Part shown: positions 1 to 8,029 of the stretch, one piece after another | Numbering within the stretch: the stretch's first letter is position 1 | Layout: each line of letters opens with the position of its first letter | From: JAXGQD01 sp040766665 | GTDB lineage: Bacteria > Bacillota > Clostridia > Saccharofermentanales > Fastidiosipilaceae | Direction: 5' to 3' | Length of the DNA: 64,000 bases | Assembly (NCBI GenBank): GCA_040766665.1 | Contig: JAXGQD010000010.1 | Span: forward strand, 7,228-71,227 | The notes under the pieces: model-generated | The model's database searches: none | Told to the model about the DNA's origin: nothing | What the model saw: the letters and a program-made list of their open reading frames with translations, nothing else | Made by a program: the position numbers and the translations under genes

Positions 1-1
1 C

Positions 2-334
2 GCCGTAAAAGAAGCTCGTCGTCTGGGCATTCCTATTGTGGGCATTGTTGATACCAACTGTGATCCCGACGAAGTGGACTATGTCATTCCCGGTAACGAT
101 GACGCCATCCGTGCGGTTAAACTGATTGCCGGAAAAATGGCCGATGCCGTTATCGAAGGCAAACAAGGCGAACAACTGCAGATGGAAGGCAATGACATGC
201 CTGCCGCTGAAGCAGTCGATGTGAAACCCGATATAGAAGAAATCGTCGCAGCAGAAGAAAGTGACGTAGAAGTTGCCGAAGCGGCACCGGCTGCAGTCGC
301 TGAGACTGTTGAAGAAGCCACAGTAACAGAATAA
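2..334 (+). CDS. rpsB: 30S ribosomal protein S2, C-terminal part (5' end outside window)
   Basis: Ribosomal protein S2 of the small subunit, needed for S1 docking and initiation. The frame is open from base 2 and reads through the conserved S2 C-terminal segment containing GIPIVGIVDTNCDP, then VIPGNDDAIRAVKL. After the S2 fold comes a roughly 45-residue Ala/Glu/Val-rich acidic tail, a common lineage-specific extension. The gene is followed after 12 bases by tsf, the usual rpsB-tsf order. The start codon lies upstream of the window, so length and regulation cannot be judged. Confidence 0.95.
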   Translation, partial: AVKEARRLGIPIVGIVDTNCDPDEVDYVIPGNDDAIRAVKLIAGKMADAVIEGKQGEQLQMEGNDMPAAEAVDVKPDIEEIVAAEESDVEVAEAAPAAVAETVEEATVTE

Positions 335-346
335 TTGGAGGAAAAA

Positions 347-997
347 ATGGCTGATATTTCAATTGCATTAATTAAAGAGTTACGCGAGAAGACCGGTTCG
401 GGCATGATGGATGTCAAGAAAGCACTGGTCGAGAGCGACGGAGATATGGAAAAAGCCATCGCATGGCTGCGTGAGAAGGGTATCGCAACAGCGGCTAAAA
501 AGTCTTCCAGAGTTGCCGCTGAGGGAATTGTTGATTCATACATTCATGCCGGCGGACGCGTAGGCGTATTGATCGAAGTCAATATTGAGACGGATTTTGC
601 CGCTAAGAGTGAAGAGTTTATTCAGTTTGTAAAAGACTGCGCGATGCAGGTCGCTGCGATGAACCCGCGTTGGGTGAGCCGTGACGAAGTACCGGAGTCT
701 GAGCTGGAAAAAGAGCGTGAAATCGTGCGTAACCAGGCCTTAAATGAAGGTAAGCCCGAAAAAATCGTGGACAAGATTGTAGACGGCCGCATGAACAAGT
801 TCTATTCGGACTACTGTCTGCTCGATCAAGCTTTCGTCAAAGATGATTCGAAGACCATCGCCGATTTGCTGCAGGAAAAGATTCTGAAAATCGGAGAGAA
901 GATTTCCATTCGCCGTTTTGCCCGCTATGAGGTCGGCGAAGGCATTGAGAAAAAAGTGGATGACTTTGCCGCCGAAGTCGCTGCTCAACTAGGTTAA
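347..997 (+). CDS. tsf: Elongation factor Ts
   Basis: EF-Ts, the nucleotide exchange factor that recycles EF-Tu-GDP. The N-terminal UBA-like segment (IKELREKTGSGMMDVKKAL) and the following EGIVDSYIH and GVLIEVNIETDFAA signatures are clear. I chose the ATG at 347 because GGAGG at 337-341 sits 5 bases before it; a TTG at 335 would add four residues but overlaps the ribosome binding site. The protein is 216 residues, on the short side but in range for Gram-positive EF-Ts. A strong intrinsic terminator follows at 1001-1027. Confidence 0.96.
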   Translation: MADISIALIKELREKTGSGMMDVKKALVESDGDMEKAIAWLREKGIATAAKKSSRVAAEGIVDSYIHAGGRVGVLIEVNIETDFAAKSEEFIQFVKDCAMQVAAMNPRWVSRDEVPESELEKEREIVRNQALNEGKPEKIVDKIVDGRMNKFYSDYCLLDQAFVKDDSKTIADLLQEKILKIGEKISIRRFARYEVGEGIEKKVDDFAAEVAAQLG

Positions 998-1000
998 GCG

Positions 1001-1027
1001 AAGTGCCCCACTCGGGGCACTTTTTTT
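1001..1027 (+). terminator. Intrinsic terminator after tsf
   Basis: A 7-bp GC-rich perfect stem (GTGCCCC at 1003-1009 with GGGGCAC at 1014-1020, 4-base loop) is followed directly by seven T residues. It closes the rpsB-tsf transcription unit four bases after the tsf stop codon. Confidence 0.9.
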
Positions 1028-1083
1028 AAGTCTAAAAAAATCGATAACGCTCGTGTACTCGAAAAGTCTCGGAGGAAAAAGTG

Positions 1084-1788
1084 ATGGACATCAAGTATAA
1101 ACGCATTCTTTTAAAAGTATCCGGTGAAGCGCTGGCTGGTGAAAAAGGTTGGGGTTTAGATAATAACACCTTGATTGCACTCGGACGCAGCATCAAAGAG
1201 GTGGCTGATCTGGGGGTTGAAATAGCCATCGTCGTCGGCGGGGGTAACTTTTGGCGTGGGCGCAGCTCGGAAGGCATGGACCGCGTGACCGCCGATCACA
1301 TGGGTATGCTGGCCACACAGATTAATGCCTTAGCCTTGAGTGATGCTTTGGAACAAGCCGGTGCCGTGACCCGAGTCATGAGCGCCATAGAAATGCGTCA
1401 GATTGCAGAACTGTACATCCGTAAAAGAGCCACCCGTCATTTGGAAAAAGGTCGCATCGTGATTTTTTCCTGCGGTACCGGTAACCCGTTTTTTTCAACG
1501 GATTCAGCCATGGCTTTGCGCGCGGCTGAAATTGAAGCCGACCTCGTTCTGAAAGCAACCAATGTTGATGGTGTCTACGACAAGGATCCCAAGAAACATA
1601 GCGATGCCGTCAAATTCACAAGTCTCACGCACCTGGATGTGCTGCAGAAACAGTTGCAGGTGATGGATTCCAATGCCGCAGCGATCTGCCGCGATAATCA
1701 TCTGCGCATCGCCGTTTTCAGTCTGCAGGAGAGCGATAACATCCGTCGTATCGTTTTAGGTGAAGAGATAGGGACCATGGTCTATTGA
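1084..1788 (+). CDS. pyrH: UMP kinase
   Basis: Uridylate kinase, which phosphorylates UMP to UDP in pyrimidine nucleotide synthesis; a bacterial-type amino acid kinase fold. Visible motifs are KVSGEALAG near the N terminus, GGGNFWRGR for phosphate binding, DHMGMLATQINALAL, and the C-terminal KATNVDGVYDKDPK. The ATG at 1084 lies 8 bases after GGAGG (1071-1075). A GTG at 1081 is directly in front and equally possible, adding one residue. Length about 234 residues, normal for the family. Placed between tsf and frr as in most Bacillota. Confidence 0.96.
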   Translation: MDIKYKRILLKVSGEALAGEKGWGLDNNTLIALGRSIKEVADLGVEIAIVVGGGNFWRGRSSEGMDRVTADHMGMLATQINALALSDALEQAGAVTRVMSAIEMRQIAELYIRKRATRHLEKGRIVIFSCGTGNPFFSTDSAMALRAAEIEADLVLKATNVDGVYDKDPKKHSDAVKFTSLTHLDVLQKQLQVMDSNAAAICRDNHLRIAVFSLQESDNIRRIVLGEEIGTMVY

Positions 1789-1842
1789 GCTGACGGAGCG
1801 GCTTCAGTGCTTCGGCTTAGTAGAAAAAACCTGAATATAGCG

Positions 1843-1876
1843 AGCGCCGTGTCCTGCTACGCGGCGCTTTTGTTTT
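1843..1876 (+). terminator. Intrinsic terminator after pyrH
   Basis: AGCGCCG (1843-1849) pairs with CGGCGCT (1862-1868) around a 12-base loop, followed by a T-rich tract (TTTTGTTTT). It lies in the 189-base gap between pyrH and frr and suggests frr has its own promoter. Confidence 0.75.
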
Positions 1877-1945
1877 ACCATTTTGAGGGCAAAAGTCTCA
1901 GCCAAATCGCTCTATGTCCGGGGAGCTGTATCGCTTCAAAGCTGT

Positions 1946-1951
1946 TATAAT
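1946..1951 (+). promoter_or_regulatory. Possible -10 element of the frr promoter
   Basis: A perfect TATAAT stands 26 bases before the frr ATG, after the pyrH terminator. No good -35 hexamer is seen 16-18 bases upstream, so the promoter call rests on the -10 and the context only. Confidence 0.35.
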
Positions 1952-1977
1952 GTTAAGGAAAACAGGAGGTAGAGATT

Positions 1978-2547
1978 ATGGCTATCGAATTAACCGCTGA
2001 AAGTTATCGTCCGTTTGAAGAACGCATGACCAAAACCTGTCAGATTCTGCAGGACAGCCTGAACACCATCAGGGCCGGACGCGCTAACCCTAAAGTCTTG
2101 GAACATATCAAAGTGAACTACTACGGCACGGAAACGCCGCTGTCCCAGCTGGCCAATATCCAGGTTCCGGAAGCCCGTATGATTGTGATTACACCTTGGG
2201 ATATGTCCAGCTTAAAAGACATGGAGCGCGCCATTCAGTCCTCCGATCTGGGCATCAACCCCAACAATGACGGCAAGTGTCTGCGCCTGAATTTTCCTGC
2301 TTTGACCGAGGAACGCAGAAAAGATTTGGTCAAACAGGTACAAAAGTACGGTGAGGAGTCCAAAGTGGCCGTGCGCAATGTACGCCGTGACGCGGTGGAC
2401 TTGGTCAAATCTTATAATAAGAAAAAAGAAATCGGCGACGATGTCTTGCGCGACGCAGAAAATAACATTCAAAAGCTGACGGACAAATACATCGCCGAAG
2501 TCGATAAAATTGTGCAGGCCAAGGAAAAAGATCTGATGGAAATCTGA
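1978..2547 (+). CDS. frr: Ribosome recycling factor
   Basis: RRF, which with EF-G splits post-termination ribosomes. The 189-residue length matches the family. Recognisable stretches are TIRAGRANPKVLEHI near residue 31 and LTEERRKDLVKQVQKY near residue 108, which form part of the long three-helix bundle. AGGAGGT lies 8-14 bases before the ATG. The uppS ATG follows two bases after the stop, so frr and uppS are co-transcribed. Confidence 0.97.
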   Translation: MAIELTAESYRPFEERMTKTCQILQDSLNTIRAGRANPKVLEHIKVNYYGTETPLSQLANIQVPEARMIVITPWDMSSLKDMERAIQSSDLGINPNNDGKCLRLNFPALTEERRKDLVKQVQKYGEESKVAVRNVRRDAVDLVKSYNKKKEIGDDVLRDAENNIQKLTDKYIAEVDKIVQAKEKDLMEI

Positions 2548-2549
2548 GC

Positions 2550-3290
2550 ATGTCCATGGCGAAACAAGCTCAAGACAATCCGGTCTCTCTGCCCGGCATC
2601 CCCGAGCATCTGGCCATCATTATGGATGGCAACGGGCGCTGGGCGAAGAAACGATTTTTACCCAGAAAATTTGGTCACCGCGCAGGTGCGGAGAATTTAA
2701 AGCGTGTCACAGAGGCGGCCGCCCAAGCAGGTATCCGCTATCTGACTGTGTATGCGTTTTCGACCGAGAACTGGCGCAGGCCAGACGACGAGGTCCACAG
2801 CCTCATGAATCTGTTCATAGAGTTTTTGGACAAATATGATGCGGAACTGGCCGAGCAGGACATCAGATTGCGCTTCCAGGGCGATTTGCCCGGATTGCCG
2901 GAAAATGTGCAAGCAGCCATTGCCGCTTCCGATTTGCGTAATTCCAATCGTAAAGGCATGCAGCTCATTATCGCTTTTAACTACGGAGGCAGGGACGAAT
3001 TATTGCATGCCAGCAGATCTTTAGCAGAGGCAGTGCAAGCCGGAACACTTTTACCGGAACAAATTGATGCCGATGTGTTTCGTCAATATCTTTATTTGAG
3101 TGATGTCCCGGATCCGGATATGATAGTCAGGACTTCCGGAGAAATGCGCTTGTCCAATTTTCTGCTTTGGGAAGCGGCTTATAGTGAGCTATGGGTTCTG
3201 GATGTGCTGTGGCCAGATTTTTCCGCCAAACACCTGCACATGGCTTTGGAGGAATATGCACGCCGTGAGCGGCGTTTTGGCGGGGTGTGA
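2550..3290 (+). CDS. uppS: Isoprenyl transferase (undecaprenyl diphosphate synthase)
   Basis: Cis-prenyltransferase that extends farnesyl diphosphate with isopentenyl diphosphate to make the C55 carrier lipid for cell wall synthesis. The catalytic IMDGNGRWAKKR motif, FSTENWRRP, and the C-terminal RTSGEMRLSNFLLW pyrophosphate-binding signature are all present. It has 246 residues, typical length. The start ATG 2550 could be replaced by ATG 2556; neither has a strong ribosome binding site, so translation is probably coupled to frr. Confidence 0.95.
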   Translation: MSMAKQAQDNPVSLPGIPEHLAIIMDGNGRWAKKRFLPRKFGHRAGAENLKRVTEAAAQAGIRYLTVYAFSTENWRRPDDEVHSLMNLFIEFLDKYDAELAEQDIRLRFQGDLPGLPENVQAAIAASDLRNSNRKGMQLIIAFNYGGRDELLHASRSLAEAVQAGTLLPEQIDADVFRQYLYLSDVPDPDMIVRTSGEMRLSNFLLWEAAYSELWVLDVLWPDFSAKHLHMALEEYARRERRFGGV

Positions 3291-3306
3291 AAGAGGGGAA
3301 TGATCC

Positions 3307-4245
3307 ATGAGTAAAAGAGTAACTACCGGAATTGTCTTCACTTTAATGATGTTCATCGCCATTATCCCGGCCTTTGTCTGGCCATGGTGGACCCTGTTTT
3401 TTGTGATCATTCTGGCCGTTATCTTAAGCCTAGAGTTGCATCAGGCCTTATCGCGCATCTTTAAACCTTTGTCTTTGCCACTGACCTTAGCCGCGTCTTT
3501 GTCCCTTTTAGCTCCCACGCTGATTTGGTACATCTATCGCAGCTCTCATGCAGGTTGGCAATTCCTGCAGGCCAATGAACTGCAAAGCCCTGATCTGGCG
3601 GCTTGGAGAACGGATTTTCTCTTTCTCCTGGGAGCCGGAGTGGCTGTTTTGTTTGCCTATTTGTTCTTCATAATGACCTGTTCCGCAACACTGACGCTGT
3701 TAAAGCACGGTCCGGAACGGCTGCCGCAGAACTCTGCGGCCTTGGCCGGAGGTCTTTACATCGGCGTGCCTTTGGCGTGTGTGTGTCTGTATCTTTTCGC
3801 CATACCAAACGGATTTCGATGGCTGCTGCCGGCTATCTTCATACCCTGGATTTCCGACGTAGGGGCCTATTATGCGGGTAGCTATTTGGGTCGCAGGCCA
3901 TTTTTCAATCGCATCAGCCCCAAGAAAACCTTGGAAGGAGCGCTGGGCGGTGTAATGAGTGGAGCGATCATCGGCGGTATATACTTCCTTTTGGCCTTTC
4001 GCGGTGACGGGCTGACCATGCAGAGTACAGCCATTGCCTTGGCCTATGGTTTACTGACCGGGGCTTTATTGGCTTTTGCCGGTGAGATGGGCGATCTTTT
4101 CGCTTCAGGTCTGAAACGTTGGACAGGCATTAAGGATTTCAGCCACGCCTTACCCGGACACGGTGGCTTCTTGGATCGCTTCGATTCGGTTTTATTTTCA
4201 CTGCCTCTGAGTATGCTTTTGGCCGTACTATTTTATTTGATTTAG
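3307..4245 (+). CDS. cdsA: Phosphatidate cytidylyltransferase
   Basis: CDP-diacylglycerol synthase, an integral membrane enzyme using phosphatidic acid and CTP. Several hydrophobic helices span the protein. The family signature is clear near the C terminus: SPKKTLEGALGG followed by GDLFASGLKR, IKDFSHALPGHGGFLDRFDS. Length 312 residues. It sits 16 bases after uppS with a GAGGGG ribosome binding site, in the standard uppS-cdsA-dxr-rseP order. Confidence 0.94.
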   Translation: MSKRVTTGIVFTLMMFIAIIPAFVWPWWTLFFVIILAVILSLELHQALSRIFKPLSLPLTLAASLSLLAPTLIWYIYRSSHAGWQFLQANELQSPDLAAWRTDFLFLLGAGVAVLFAYLFFIMTCSATLTLLKHGPERLPQNSAALAGGLYIGVPLACVCLYLFAIPNGFRWLLPAIFIPWISDVGAYYAGSYLGRRPFFNRISPKKTLEGALGGVMSGAIIGGIYFLLAFRGDGLTMQSTAIALAYGLLTGALLAFAGEMGDLFASGLKRWTGIKDFSHALPGHGGFLDRFDSVLFSLPLSMLLAVLFYLI

Positions 4246-4254
4246 GAATATACA

Positions 4255-5427
4255 ATGAAAGCTCTGGCAATTCTTGGTTCAACCGGTTCAATTGGCACTC
4301 AAACCCTGGCGGTTTGTGCAGAATACCATTTTCCCGTTCACGCTCTGGCCTGCGGCACGAATGTCCGCCTTTTGGCTGAGCAGATTGCGCAATTTAAACC
4401 TGCTGTGGTCTCGGTCGCCGATGCGGCTAAAGCGGATGAATTGGCAGCACTGATAGAAGGCTTATCGGATGCACCCCGTGTGCTTTGGGGCAGGGCAGGG
4501 TTAATGGAGATTGCCAGGGACCCGTCAGCAGATTTATTACTGGCCGCAATGGTCGGTATTTCCGGGCTTGAACCAGTGCTGGAAGCCATTGCCCACGGCA
4601 AAGACATTGCGCTGGCGAATAAAGAAGTATTGGTCACAGCAGGTTACTTGGTTGATAGCTATTTACAGCGCTATGGCAAAAATCTCTACCCTGTAGACAG
4701 CGAACACTCGGCTATTTGGCAGTGCCTCTGGGGCAATGACAGCTCGGCACTGCGCCGCATTTTTTTGACCGCATCCGGCGGCCCCTTTCTATATCACAGC
4801 CGCACTGAGCTGGAAACGGTCAGTCTCAGCGACACTTTAAAACATCCGACATGGAAAATGGGCGGGAAAATAACCGTCGATTCAGCCAGTTTAATGAATA
4901 AAGGGCTGGAACTCATTGAAGCGATGCACCTCTTTCACGTTGCCCCTAATCAAATCGAAGTGTTGGTGCACCCGCAAAGCATCATTCATTCGATGGTGGA
5001 ATGGCAGGACGGCTCGGTCATCGCCCAACTCAGCCATCCGGATATGCGTTTGCCCATACAGCTGGCACTTTCTTATCCCCAACGTCTCGCCAGCCCGGAA
5101 CGCCGTTTTAATCCTTTTGATCCCACTGCCGCTCAGCTGACATTCCACGCCGCAGATGAGGCGCGTTTCCCCTGTCTGGCCTTAGCCAAAGAAGCGGCCA
5201 AACAAGCCAAATCACTGACCATCGTGATGAATGCCGCGAATGAAGTGGCCGTTGCCGCATTTCTCAAAGAGCAAATACGATTTATGGATATCCCTCGCAT
5301 CATCGAGCGTGTGATGTCGGAACATTACAATACCGGTCTGAGTGCGGCCGATCAATTGGCAGATATTTTAGCGTGTGACCTTTTAGGGAGACGACTGGCG
5401 GAGCAGCAAATCTCGTCACTACACTGA
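4255..5427 (+). CDS. dxr: 1-deoxy-D-xylulose 5-phosphate reductoisomerase
   Basis: Second enzyme of the MEP isoprenoid pathway, converting DXP to MEP with NADPH. The Rossmann motif GSTGSIGTQTL is at residues 7-17. Other family blocks are ANKEVLVTAG, PVDSEHSAIWQ, TASGGPF, and KMGGKITVDSASLMNKGLELIEA. Length 390 residues, as expected. Together with uppS and ispG in this window it shows that the organism makes isoprenoids by the MEP route. Confidence 0.96.
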   Translation: MKALAILGSTGSIGTQTLAVCAEYHFPVHALACGTNVRLLAEQIAQFKPAVVSVADAAKADELAALIEGLSDAPRVLWGRAGLMEIARDPSADLLLAAMVGISGLEPVLEAIAHGKDIALANKEVLVTAGYLVDSYLQRYGKNLYPVDSEHSAIWQCLWGNDSSALRRIFLTASGGPFLYHSRTELETVSLSDTLKHPTWKMGGKITVDSASLMNKGLELIEAMHLFHVAPNQIEVLVHPQSIIHSMVEWQDGSVIAQLSHPDMRLPIQLALSYPQRLASPERRFNPFDPTAAQLTFHAADEARFPCLALAKEAAKQAKSLTIVMNAANEVAVAAFLKEQIRFMDIPRIIERVMSEHYNTGLSAADQLADILACDLLGRRLAEQQISSLH

Positions 5428-5468
5428 CACATTCTTCTGTTACAATAAGCAACGCAATAAAGAATTTA

Positions 5469-5501
5469 ATGACAAAAATGAACGCGTTTCGTTTTTGTCA
5501 T
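5469..5501 (+). terminator. Hairpin between dxr and rseP
   Basis: ATGACAAAAATGAA (5469-5482) pairs with TTCGTTTTTGTCAT (5488-5501), a 14-bp stem with one G-U pair and a 5-base loop. It is followed by ATTTTAT, a weak U tract, then the rseP ribosome binding site. It may be a partial terminator or attenuator, or an mRNA processing hairpin. Confidence 0.45.
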
Positions 5502-5520
5502 ATTTTATACAAGGAGTCCT

Positions 5521-6909
5521 ATGGAAGGTATTTTAGGAGTATTAGTAGGTTTACTGCTGCTGAGTTTGATGATGTGGCTACATGAGTTGGGTCACTACAT
5601 AGTCGGTAAAAGACTGGGTTTTAAAATTGAAGAATTTAACATCTTCATGGGTCCCGTTTTATTCAGTTATCGAAAGAACGGCGTCAGGTATGCCTTGCGC
5701 TCGATCCCCATCGGTGCTTCAGTGCAATTTGCCGGCGAAGGTGAAAGTGACAGCGCAGGTGACAGCGATCCTTCAGAGACTGAACAAGAAAAACCCAATA
5801 AAATCACTTCGGCTTGGGGAGAAATAAACAGTAAAGCCATCAGCGGAGTGGATGACCCGCGCCTCTTTAATAACAGACCTAAACGTAAACGCGCAGCGGT
5901 GCTCTTGGCCGGACCCTTGATGAACATCATCAGCGGCATCTTGGCTTTTGTCATTATTTTTGCCAGCATGGGCTATGTTACTCCGGAAATATCGCAAATC
6001 AGTACGGACGGTCAGGCCGCTGCAGCCGGTATAAAAGTGGGGGACCGTATCACCTCTATAAACGGCATCAGTGTACGCAACAGTATGGACTGGAACTATG
6101 CTTATCTCTTTGTTAAAGAAGGAGAAGCGGTCAGCATTTCGTTTATTGATGCGGGCGGTCTGGAACGGCAGACTGAACTGGTTCCCAGCCCGATCACACG
6201 AAAAATGATTGGGATTTCCCGTGACCCTGCTGTGCCGGGGGCTGTGGTAGTCTCAGTTGATCCCACTTCCAATAATGGCAGCCCTGTGCTGCAGCCGGGG
6301 GATCAAATAGTTGAAGTCAATGGTCAGCCCGTTAGCGGCGAAAATGTTTCCGCAGCCATTGACCAAGCCAAAGATTTACTCATCCGTTTAAAGGTCCTGC
6401 GTGAGGGCGAAGCACTAAGTCTGTCGACTCAGGCTAAAGTGGTGGAAAGCTATAACCCTGTTGGTCTGGCGTTTACAGAGAAGCACGATTTGTTGGGCAC
6501 GATACCCTACGCCCTGAACTTCTCGGTTTCGATTCTGAAGATGACTTTTTCCTCTATAGGGCAACTGATCAGCGGTAAACTCAATGCCCAAGATGCCTTA
6601 AGTGGTCCGGTGGGCATAGTGGATACCATTTCCGGGGTGGTGACTCAAGCCCAAGTTAATTTGCTTGAAAAAATCATGCAGCTCTTGCAGCTTTTTGCAT
6701 TAATCTCTTTGTCATTGGGGATTATGAATCTTTTGCCCATTCCCTTATTGGACGGTTCACACCTGCTCTTGCTCGTGGTGGAGGGCATTCGCGGTAAAAG
6801 GCTTTCCGAGAAAGCTCAGACCGCTATCACGATGGCCGGTTTGCTGATCATCGTTGGACTCTTTGCGCTGGGTTTGTATTTCGACATCAGCCGCATCGTG
6901 GCAAGGTAA
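5521..6909 (+). CDS. rseP: RIP metalloprotease RseP (site-2 protease)
   Basis: Membrane-embedded zinc metalloprotease of the M50B family that cleaves transmembrane segments, typically of anti-sigma factors or signal peptides. The HExxH zinc motif is at residues 21-25 (WLHELGHY) in the first helix. Two PDZ-like regions follow, around QAAAAGIKVGDRITSING and VLQPGDQIVEVNGQPV. The third zinc-ligand region LLPIPLLDGSH is near residue 405. At 462 residues it is longer than many homologues, partly from an acidic Ser/Glu-rich insert at about residues 78-95. AAGGAG lies before the ATG. Confidence 0.94.
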   Translation: MEGILGVLVGLLLLSLMMWLHELGHYIVGKRLGFKIEEFNIFMGPVLFSYRKNGVRYALRSIPIGASVQFAGEGESDSAGDSDPSETEQEKPNKITSAWGEINSKAISGVDDPRLFNNRPKRKRAAVLLAGPLMNIISGILAFVIIFASMGYVTPEISQISTDGQAAAAGIKVGDRITSINGISVRNSMDWNYAYLFVKEGEAVSISFIDAGGLERQTELVPSPITRKMIGISRDPAVPGAVVVSVDPTSNNGSPVLQPGDQIVEVNGQPVSGENVSAAIDQAKDLLIRLKVLREGEALSLSTQAKVVESYNPVGLAFTEKHDLLGTIPYALNFSVSILKMTFSSIGQLISGKLNAQDALSGPVGIVDTISGVVTQAQVNLLEKIMQLLQLFALISLSLGIMNLLPIPLLDGSHLLLLVVEGIRGKRLSEKAQTAITMAGLLIIVGLFALGLYFDISRIVAR

Positions 6910-6921
6910 GGAGGGACCGGC

Positions 6922-8016
6922 GTGGGACTGAAGGAGTCGGAAAAAATCTTAGGTCGCAGACGTTTAAGCCGCAGTGTCAAGGTCGGAGAACTAATGATGG
7001 GCGGCGGAAGACTGCCTGTGATTCAATCCATGAACAATACGGATACCCGGGATGTGCAGTCGAGTCTCAAGCAAATTACAGCGCTGGCAGCTGCGGGTTG
7101 TCAGATTACCAGACTGGCCGTTCCGGATATGCAGGCGGCAGAGGCACTTAAAGAAATCTGTGCCCGCTCGCCCTTACCGGTCGTTGCTGACATCCATTTT
7201 GATTATCGCTTGGCTTTGGCTGCGATTGAAAACGGGGCAGCTAAAATCCGCATCAATCCGGGTAATATCGGCGGGGCAGAACGTTTGCGTGAAGTGGCTC
7301 TGGCCTGTAAAGACAGAGGAATACCCATCCGTGTCGGGGTCAACTCAGGCTCGGTTGAGCGCTCCATCCTCGCGAAACATGGGGGTGTAACGGCTGCGGC
7401 TTTGCAGGAATCAGCAGATGCCGCGGTACGTTTACTTGAAGAACAAAATTTTGATGATATCGTTATTTCGATGAAAGCATCGGACCCAGCCTTATCTATC
7501 GCTTGTTATCGCTTACTGGCACAAAGCAGTTCTTACCCGCTACACCTGGGTGTGACAGAGGCGGGCAGTGTACGGGAGGGGGCGATTCGTTCGGCTGTCG
7601 GTATCGGTACACTTTTAGCCGAAGGAATTGGCGATACCTTCCGCGTTTCTCTGACGGCGGACCCGTTGGAAGAAATCAAGGTCGCCCACAGTATTTTGAG
7701 CGCACTGCAATTGCGCGAGCATGGCGCGAAGTTAATTTCGTGTCCGACATGCGGCAGAACCGAAGTCAATTTGCAGCAGCTTGTAGAAACCATTGAGCCG
7801 CTTTTGGAAAAAGTGCAGCAACCGATTAGCATCGCTTTGATGGGCTGTGCAGTTAACGGACCGGGAGAGGCCCGCGAGGCTGATATCGGTTTAGCCGGGG
7901 GCAAAGACGGCTACCTCTTATTTGCCAAAGGCGAAACGATAGCCAAAATAAGTGAAACAGAAGCCTTGCCGCGACTCATAACAGAGTTGCGTGAACGATT
8001 CGGTATTGAACTATAG
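6922..8016 (+). CDS. ispG: 4-hydroxy-3-methylbut-2-en-1-yl diphosphate synthase
   Basis: GcpE/IspG, a [4Fe-4S] enzyme of the MEP pathway that reduces MEcPP to HMBPP. The N-terminal TIM barrel has IQSMNNTDTRD and ADIHFDYRLAL; the C-terminal cluster cysteines are visible in LISCPTCGRTEVNL and MGCAVNGPGEA. The start is GTG at 6922, 6-8 bases after AAGGAGGG. Length 364 residues, typical for the bacterial form. The end overlaps the region upstream of polC. Confidence 0.96.
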   Translation: MGLKESEKILGRRRLSRSVKVGELMMGGGRLPVIQSMNNTDTRDVQSSLKQITALAAAGCQITRLAVPDMQAAEALKEICARSPLPVVADIHFDYRLALAAIENGAAKIRINPGNIGGAERLREVALACKDRGIPIRVGVNSGSVERSILAKHGGVTAAALQESADAAVRLLEEQNFDDIVISMKASDPALSIACYRLLAQSSSYPLHLGVTEAGSVREGAIRSAVGIGTLLAEGIGDTFRVSLTADPLEEIKVAHSILSALQLREHGAKLISCPTCGRTEVNLQQLVETIEPLLEKVQQPISIALMGCAVNGPGEAREADIGLAGGKDGYLLFAKGETIAKISETEALPRLITELRERFGIEL

Positions 8017-8029
8017 CACGGGGGGAAGA

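Noticed and set aside
79..543. Long antisense reading frames opposite rpsB, dxr, priA, clpE and others
   Set aside because: They mirror the codon pattern of well-conserved genes, have no ribosome binding sites and no recognisable domains.
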